From contig CAZCDO010000029.1 in NCBI GenBank assembly GCA_964497135.1, positions 1 through 28,806 of the forward strand: DNA of 28,806 nt, in the 5' to 3' direction. This stretch comes from CAIJXV01 sp964497135. Lineage in GTDB: Bacteria; Verrucomicrobiota; Kiritimatiellia; CAIKKV01; CAIJXV01. The position numbers and the translations under genes are program-made. The notes under the pieces were generated by a model that was given only the letters and a program-made list of their open reading frames with translations, was not told where the DNA came from and ran no database searches. This document shows positions 24,758 through 28,806 of this stretch, piece after piece. Within the stretch, counting starts at the first letter, position 1; each line of letters begins with the position of its first letter.

Positions 24758-26140
24758 ATGACTACGCACTCTCTACAGTCGGGACGAGACGTAATCGCTG
24801 AGCTAAAGGCAGTCGGCGAAGCCCTCGGCTATTCGGTACGTACAGAGGCGCCGACGGCCGACAAGAGCAGTCCGCCAGCTGTTGACGTGGCGTGGACGCG
24901 AGAAAGCAACCAACGCTTTCCTCTTATGATACTGGAAGTCGAGAGTGTTGCATCAAATTCGGCGGCTTACAATCCAGTGAAAGTGTTCGGGCCTAGGAAC
25001 ACGGACTTTGAGAAGCCGCTGTTCTTTTTCCATGTCTTTCTGACTGGCGGAGAGGAGTCCTCGCGTATCAAAGACTTGCAAAGCCTCTTTGGTACATACA
25101 ACTACAGAGCGTATCGCCTCGGCCTTGGTGAAGCTTCATCTCTCGTAAAGGACATTCTATCGCAGCACCGCAGAGTATCTGCCACGCTGCACGTTCGGGC
25201 TGTATGTGATGTGCTTTCCACAAGTACTACCTTTCGGGATTGCACCACAGATGTATTTCATCACGCTCAGGCGTTACAATATGATGATGACTTCGTTCTG
25301 GCCTTGGCTCAGTTGTGTTACGGCGATCGGACGTTCGAGCCACTTCTCAAGGAACAACTGATAAAGATCCACACAACTCCATACCCGGCCACGATGTATC
25401 CAAGGTATGAAACTTACTTCGGCGCAACGTGGTCACTTGCCGTGCACATTGGTCTATTGCAGTACTGGACGCACGATGTGACCGAGAAATGGCTGACAGC
25501 TCTGAAGAAGTGGCAGGAGAACGGATGGTACATTACGCAAATCGGACCCCATTTCGGCCTGTCGCGCGATTACGACGAGTTCATTTTTACGCTGGCGGCT
25601 CCATTCCTCGGATTGCTCGCGGGATTGATGCGATCCGAACCCAGGTCCGGCAGATACATCGCGGACCAGTGTGCAGCAATTTTCGATAGTCTCGAAAAGC
25701 ATCCATCCCCCGCATCTCGCTTCTGGTCACTGTGGATTCTTCACATCTCGTCTGCTTTCTCCCTCGGCGATCATTTCGAGCGATGTAGAGCGCACATCAA
25801 TCAGCACTTCGGAGGAGTTCCAGACAGTAGTCTATACTCCCCGCCCGGATTCATCTGCCTAGACGAAGACGGCGACAATGATGATGCCACTCCGCTGATT
25901 ACTATCCCGGAGATGCGGGCGTTTCAAAGCGAGTTACGCGCGCGAATCAATGCGTCTCGTATAACCGCCACTGATGGACTCGCCTTGGCCTTGGGAACAT
26001 TGCTCGACGAAGATTGCGCGCAGGAATGGGCGTGGCCAATTGTACGATTGCTGAATGACGAAATGAGCCAGACGCAGGGCCAACCATCGCCTCGACCGTA
26101 CGGCTCACCCGCTGCTGGTTCGCCGTCCGGTCAGGCGTAA
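24758..26140 (+). CDS. Orphan protein, N-terminus resembling a degenerate PD-(D/E)xK nuclease
   Basis: Not recognised as a named gene. The 460 residues have no signal peptide or clear membrane segment. An N-terminal block (about residues 10-125) has a helix, then D43 in PAVDVAW, then E60-V-E62 in LMILEVES. This D...ExE pattern on two strands resembles restriction-endonuclease-like folds whose catalytic Lys has been replaced. The middle (about 140-430) looks mostly helical, with many Trp and Tyr, and the last 20 residues are a Ser/Gly/Pro tail. Codon choice is more mixed than in the neighbours (ATA, AGA, TCA, GTA occur) and the upstream DNA is AT-richer, suggesting transfer. No good ribosome binding site precedes the ATG. 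A nuclease or defence role is inference. Confidence 0.7.
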   Translation: MTTHSLQSGRDVIAELKAVGEALGYSVRTEAPTADKSSPPAVDVAWTRESNQRFPLMILEVESVASNSAAYNPVKVFGPRNTDFEKPLFFFHVFLTGGEESSRIKDLQSLFGTYNYRAYRLGLGEASSLVKDILSQHRRVSATLHVRAVCDVLSTSTTFRDCTTDVFHHAQALQYDDDFVLALAQLCYGDRTFEPLLKEQLIKIHTTPYPATMYPRYETYFGATWSLAVHIGLLQYWTHDVTEKWLTALKKWQENGWYITQIGPHFGLSRDYDEFIFTLAAPFLGLLAGLMRSEPRSGRYIADQCAAIFDSLEKHPSPASRFWSLWILHISSAFSLGDHFERCRAHINQHFGGVPDSSLYSPPGFICLDEDGDNDDATPLITIPEMRAFQSELRARINASRITATDGLALALGTLLDEDCAQEWAWPIVRLLNDEMSQTQGQPSPRPYGSPAAGSPSGQA

Positions 26141-26194
26141 CGTCGGTCGAAAAGAGGGATGCTTGACCCGTAGCCACAATGTTGGTACGCTTTA

Positions 26195-26452
26195 ATGATG
26201 AAGACAACCCTGATTCCAATCGGCAATTCGAGAGGCATTCGCATTCCGAAGCCCATCATCGAACAATGCGGGCTCACCGGGACGATCGAGATGGATGTCC
26301 GGGACGGCATGATCCTGATTCATTCGCCCCAGCATGCGCGGGCCGGGTGGGCGGAAGCTTTCCAGCAGATGGCCCGATTGGGCGACGACGCAATGGTGGA
26401 CGGACAGCCCGGTGCGACGCGATGGGATGAGGAGGACTGGGAATGGACGTGA
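26195..26452 (+). CDS. mazE: MazE-type antitoxin (AbrB-fold)
   Basis: Antitoxin of a type II pair: binds and neutralises MazF and represses its own promoter. The N-terminal swapped-hairpin DNA-binding motif is IPIGNSRGIRIPKPIIEQC (about residues 7-25). The C-terminal tail is acidic and aromatic (WDEEDWEW), as in MazE tails that occupy the MazF groove. Length is 85 residues. The start is ATG at 26195 or the adjacent ATG at 26198; neither has a clear ribosome binding site. TTGACC at 26163 followed by a weak TACGCT at 26186 could be the promoter. It overlaps the toxin gene by 10 nt. Confidence 0.92.
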   Translation: MMKTTLIPIGNSRGIRIPKPIIEQCGLTGTIEMDVRDGMILIHSPQHARAGWAEAFQQMARLGDDAMVDGQPGATRWDEEDWEWT

Positions 26453-26766
26453 ATCGATTCGATGTCTTCCTCGTCGCTCTCGATCCAACGCTGGGGCACG
26501 AGATCAAGAAAACGCGCCCGTGTACGGTCGTGTCGCCCGACGAAATGAATCACCACATCGGCACCGTCATCATCGCGCCGATGACCAGCAAGGGGCGGCC
26601 TTACCCCACACGGGTTCCTTGCGCCTTTCAGGGAGTTGTTGGCCAAGTGGTCCTGGACCAGATTCGGACGGTGGATAAGGGAAGACTGACCAAGAAATTG
26701 GGGCGCCTCTCGCCGGCATCGGGTGAACACGTGCTGGAGATTCTGGCCGAGATGTTCCAAAAATGA
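26443..26766 (+). CDS. mazF: MazF/PemK-type mRNA interferase toxin
   Basis: Sequence-specific endoribonuclease toxin. Family motifs: FDVFLVALDPTLGHEIKKTR, RPCTVVSPDEMN (conserved Arg), VIIAPMTSKGRPYPTRVP (conserved Thr/Ser region), and GQVVLDQIRTVDKGRL. Length is 107 residues, normal for MazF. The ATG lies inside the end of mazE with GGAGG (26431-26435) 7 nt upstream, the usual antitoxin-first, overlapping arrangement. The stop lies only 3 nt before the 55-bp repeat at the assembly gap. Confidence 0.95.
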   Translation: MDVNRFDVFLVALDPTLGHEIKKTRPCTVVSPDEMNHHIGTVIIAPMTSKGRPYPTRVPCAFQGVVGQVVLDQIRTVDKGRLTKKLGRLSPASGEHVLEILAEMFQK

Positions 26767-26769
26767 GAG

Positions 26770-26824
26770 TGGGGATAAGGGACATGTTAATAGTATCGGG
26801 GCCACGGCAAATTTGGGCGTAATC
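26770..26824 (+). repeat. 55-bp direct repeat, copy 1
   Basis: Begins TGGGGATAAGGGACATG and ends GGGCGTAATC at the gap. It is identical over all 55 bases to the copy right after the N run. It encodes nothing recognisable. Confidence 0.95.
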
Positions 26825-26924
26825 NNNNNNNNNNNNNNNNNNNNNNNNNNNNNNNNNNNNNNNNNNNNNNNNNNNNNNNNNNNNNNNNNNNNNNNNNNNN
26901 NNNNNNNNNNNNNNNNNNNNNNNN
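26825..26924. other. Assembly gap (100 N)
   Basis: Exactly 100 undetermined bases, the conventional filler for a gap of unknown length. Both sides are the same 55-bp sequence, so the gap may be an artefact of joining contigs that share an end, or may hide further repeat copies or an inserted element. Confidence 0.98.
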
Positions 26925-26979
26925 TGGGGATAAGGGACATGTTAATAGTATCGGGGCCACGGCAAATTTGGGCGTAATC
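26925..26979 (+). repeat. 55-bp direct repeat, copy 2
   Basis: Identical to the copy at 26770-26824 and in the same orientation, starting at the first base after the N run. About 27 nt downstream, GGGGACAGGTTA resembles the GGGACATGTTA core of the repeat and may be a decayed further copy. Confidence 0.95.
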
Positions 26980-27214
26980 GTTAAAATCCGGACATTCTAG
27001 ACACTGGGGACAGGTTATCTGTCGATCTAAAAGGGCGGGAATCAACTGGTACGAAGTGGAAGTGGCCAAAACAGAGGCATCTGCCGCAAAATGCGTTTTC
27101 GCATCTTGACAAGCCGGTCGGAGGGGTCTATGCGAGTACAGTCAAAGCAACAGACTGTGCTAAACGGGAGGCGGTTTTCGTCAAGAGCGCGCGCTGATTT
27201 CGTGTTATCGACGC

Positions 27215-27243
27215 ATATCACGCCGATGCCGTTATCGTGATAT
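27215..27243. repeat. 8-bp perfect inverted repeat
   Basis: ATATCACG (27215-27222) is inverted as CGTGATAT (27236-27243) around a 13-nt spacer. It lies in noncoding DNA; its function is unknown. Confidence 0.45.
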
Positions 27244-27271
27244 CCGTCAATCCGCGGGACCGGAAGGAACA

Positions 27272-27349
27272 GATTACGATTAGGAGTACGATTAGGATTA
27301 TGAGGAGAGGGGCGCACTCGTAATCGTAATCTTGATCGTAATCATAATC
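27272..27349. repeat. Imperfect 33-bp inverted repeat built from GATTAN hexamers
   Basis: The left arm (27272-27304) is a run of hexamers such as GATTAC, GATTAG, GAGTAC, GATTAG and GATTAT. The right arm (27317-27349) is the same kind of array on the other strand. The arms agree at 26 of 33 positions around a 12-nt loop. Five of the seven mismatches fall at hexamer boundaries (positions 6, 12, 18, 24, 30), so the pairing follows from the repeat unit itself. It lies 35 nt beyond the end of the AraC gene. Confidence 0.7.
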
Positions 27350-27384
27350 GGTGCACGGCGGGGCGACGCACAGAACAAGCCGTC

Positions 27385-28263
27385 CTACGCACTCAAGGCC
27401 GCCAGGCCGCGGGTGCGAAATGCGCGCGGGGTTGTGCCGGTGACCTGTTTGAACTGGCGTGAGAAATAATTGCTGTCGTTGAAGCCGCATTCGAACGCGA
27501 CTTCGGTGATACGGATATCGCCCCGCAGCAGAAGTTCGCGGGCTCGGGCAATCCGGACCCGAATGACATGTTCCAGGGGGGGGAGACCGGTAATGCGGTG
27601 GAACATGCGGGTCAGGGAGCTTTCGGACATGTGCGCCCGACGGGCGAGATCGCGGACGGTCAGGCGTCCGGCACAGTTTTGTTCCACATAACTCAACACT
27701 TCGCCAAAGCGCATCAAGGGCTTGATCTCAGGATGTTGCGCCTGGGAATAACAGCGGGAGAGAAACCCGATCAAGGCCATGAGGTGGGTGCTGGCCATGA
27801 ATCGGAAGCCGGGGGTGCCGCCCTGTAATTCGTCCTGGAGCCGGGCGATCAGGGTGCCCGCTTCGGCCAGGTCGCCGGGTTCGAGCCGGAGCCGGCTGCG
27901 GAATCGGCCTTGCCGGCGAAGTCGCGGTTCGACGCGGAAGAGCACGTGATAGCCGGGCAGATCCTGCAGGGCGGTGAGGGGCAATTTGAGGCGACGGGGA
28001 TCGAAGAGGATGTTGACCAGGGTCATGTCCTGCGTGTCGGCGTAGCCGTGGGCCATTTCGCCGCGGATCAGGAACACATCTCCCGCCCCGATGGGATAAT
28101 CCTCGATTTCGGTCACATGCCGGCCGCGTCCGGCCAGGATGACCACCAGTTCATGGAAATCGTGGCGGTGCAGGCCGGTATCCGCATGGGTATTGTGGCG
28201 GAGGCAGGCCAGGGGGAAGGCGCGATCCGAAAAAATAGAGGCTGATTTGAGCCGAATAATCAT
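27385..28263 (-). CDS. AraC-family transcriptional regulator with cupin sensor
   Basis: The N-terminal cupin-type ligand-binding domain (about residues 5-110) has HRHDFHELVVILAGRGRH and GAGDVFLIRGEMAH, as in RhaS/RhaR-like regulators. A linker leads to the double helix-turn-helix domain (about 195-290). Its motifs are LTVRDLARRAHMSESSLTR and RITEVAFECGFNDSNYFSRQ, followed by TGTTPRAFR. Length is 292 residues. I choose ATG at 28263, which lies just 7 nt after a good -10 element and has no ribosome binding site. The longer frame starts with the TTG that is itself the -35 box. It is divergent from the oxidoreductase gene, which it probably regulates in response to a sugar-like ligand (inference). 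Confidence 0.92.
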   Translation of the reverse strand: MIIRLKSASIFSDRAFPLACLRHNTHADTGLHRHDFHELVVILAGRGRHVTEIEDYPIGAGDVFLIRGEMAHGYADTQDMTLVNILFDPRRLKLPLTALQDLPGYHVLFRVEPRLRRQGRFRSRLRLEPGDLAEAGTLIARLQDELQGGTPGFRFMASTHLMALIGFLSRCYSQAQHPEIKPLMRFGEVLSYVEQNCAGRLTVRDLARRAHMSESSLTRMFHRITGLPPLEHVIRVRIARARELLLRGDIRITEVAFECGFNDSNYFSRQFKQVTGTTPRAFRTRGLAALSA

Positions 28264-28270
28264 TGACAGG

Positions 28271-28299
28271 ATTGTGCTATTTTTTGCGCGAAAAGTCAA
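28271..28299 (-). promoter_or_regulatory. Promoter of the AraC-family gene, apparently leaderless
   Basis: On the minus strand, TTGACT (28299-28294), exactly 17 nt, then CACAAT (28276-28271). The -35 matches the consensus at 5 of 6 and the -10 at 4 of 6 positions. Seven bases (CCTGTCA) then separate the -10 from the ATG at 28263, so transcription would begin at or next to the start codon. Confidence 0.5.
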
Positions 28300-28372
28300 G
28301 GTGCCGGGATCCGGGTCGGTATATTGTAGAACTCGTTTTGACGGATCAGCACAACTTTAACGGGAGCATGTC

Positions 28373-28806
28373 ATGGCAGCGAAATCGAAAAACAAGCCGC
28401 TTCGCGTGGGCGTGGTCGGAATGGGCGGGATTGGCAATACGCATGCGGCGTCGCACAAGCAGGATTCGCTGGCGAAACTGGTCGCGGTGTGTGATGTGGT
28501 GAAGGAGAAGGCGGATGCGGCGGCGAAGACCCATGGGGTCAAGGCCTATACCAGCCTGAAGGAGATGCTGGCGAACGAGGATTTGGATATCGTCGATGTC
28601 ACCACCGGCGGGTACGAAAACGGAAGCTGGCATTTTGAGCCCACGATGGAGGCGTTGGAGTCCGGCAAGCATGTGTTGTGCGAAAAGCCGCTTTCGAACG
28701 ATATCGGCGAGGCGCGGCAAATGGTTCGCGTGGCCGAGGAACGCAAACTCTACCTGGGCTGTAATCTCAATCATTATTTCACGCCGACGGCCGAACGGGC
28801 CAAGAA
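28373..28806 (+). CDS. Gfo/Idh/MocA-family oxidoreductase (3' truncated by window end)
   Basis: NAD(P)-dependent sugar dehydrogenase family; only the first 144 residues are present. The Rossmann nucleotide motif is VGVVGMGGIGNTHA (about residues 12-25), followed by LVAVCDVVKEKAD and the family's conserved GKHVLCEKPLSND (about 103), with the EKP lysine. It ends in LGCNLNHYFTPT, also typical. ATG at 28373 has GGGAG about 6 nt upstream. It is divergent from the AraC-family gene across a 109-bp region, suggesting regulated sugar or inositol-type catabolism; the substrate cannot be told. Confidence 0.9.
   Translation, partial: MAAKSKNKPLRVGVVGMGGIGNTHAASHKQDSLAKLVAVCDVVKEKADAAAKTHGVKAYTSLKEMLANEDLDIVDVTTGGYENGSWHFEPTMEALESGKHVLCEKPLSNDIGEARQMVRVAEERKLYLGCNLNHYFTPTAERAK

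Larger units (their letters stand above)
26980..27384. other. Noncoding accessory stretch
   Basis: About 400 bases with no gene I can support; the open frames here are short and unlike known proteins. The contents are a possible decayed repeat copy near 27006, a small ATGCG-TTTT-CGCAT hairpin near 27091-27104, an 8-bp inverted repeat at 27215-27243 and the GATTAN hexamer inverted repeat at 27272-27349. A short + strand stretch at 27201-27272, just after a stop codon, reads FRVIDAYHADAVIVISVNPR and faintly recalls a RelE/HigB-type toxin strand. That would fit a decayed toxin gene, but the likeness is weak. Confidence 0.5.

Noticed and set aside
26085..26190. Possible integron attC-like site after the orphan gene (CGACCG...CGGTCG inverted ends)
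   Set aside because: The required R box sequences (RYYYAAC and GTTRRRY) are not matched at either side, and no integrase or second cassette is present.
26163..26191. TTGACC-N17-TACGCT as a leaderless mazE promoter
   Set aside because: The -10 matches at only 3 of 6 positions and the start codon itself is uncertain, so it is kept only as a remark under mazE.
27272..27349. CRISPR-like array
   Set aside because: The repeats are contiguous degenerate hexamers in inverted arms, with no spacers and no cas genes.

Overview
The window reads as chromosome of a Gram-negative, high-GC bacterium. It has an outer membrane (LptD), is rod-shaped (complete MreBCD/PBP2/RodA set) and probably lives with little oxygen (rubrerythrin). 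A family B DNA polymerase, a stand-alone AICAR transformylase, and an AraC regulator divergent from a Gfo/Idh/MocA oxidoreductase would suit the PVC group (Kiritimatiellota/Verrucomicrobiota-like). That placement is inference from gene content only. A 100-N gap flanked by an identical 55-bp repeat suggests a draft or metagenome assembly.

Region 1 (4-13941, + strand) is a dense co-directional block: mreB, mreC, mreD, mrdA (PBP2), rodA, rng, lptD, an NAD-dependent sugar epimerase, a family B DNA polymerase and an AICAR transformylase. Many neighbours overlap by 4 to 14 nt or lie within about 35 nt, so much of it is probably co-transcribed. The first part builds the elongasome, then come RNase G (a classic mre neighbour) and LPS export. 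The last two genes are DNA synthesis or repair and purine biosynthesis.

Region 2 (14015-15658, + strand) holds a creatininase-family hydrolase, rubrerythrin, and a 59-residue protein with a prepilin-like leader and helix. Region 3 (15681-18612, - strand) is a PAS hybrid histidine kinase with two receiver domains, followed 4 nt later by panC. A 172-bp intergenic region separates it from the divergent region 4 (18785-24549, + strand): carA, guaA, a 3-methyladenine DNA glycosylase, a secreted thioredoxin-fold protein without CXXC, an RmlD-like reductase, and a protein with two helicase-associated (HA) domains.

Region 5 (about 24550-27384) is the accessory part. It has an AT-richer leader with two palindromes and a 460-residue orphan protein of different codon use, whose N-terminus carries a D...ExE pattern like degenerate PD-(D/E)xK nucleases. 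A mazEF toxin-antitoxin pair, the repeat-flanked gap, and a noncoding stretch with an imperfect inverted array of GATTAN hexamers follow. Region 6 (27385-28806) is an AraC-family regulator (-), apparently on a leaderless transcript, divergent from a Gfo/Idh/MocA oxidoreductase (+) cut by the window end. I see no rRNA, tRNA, CRISPR array or recognisable transposase.
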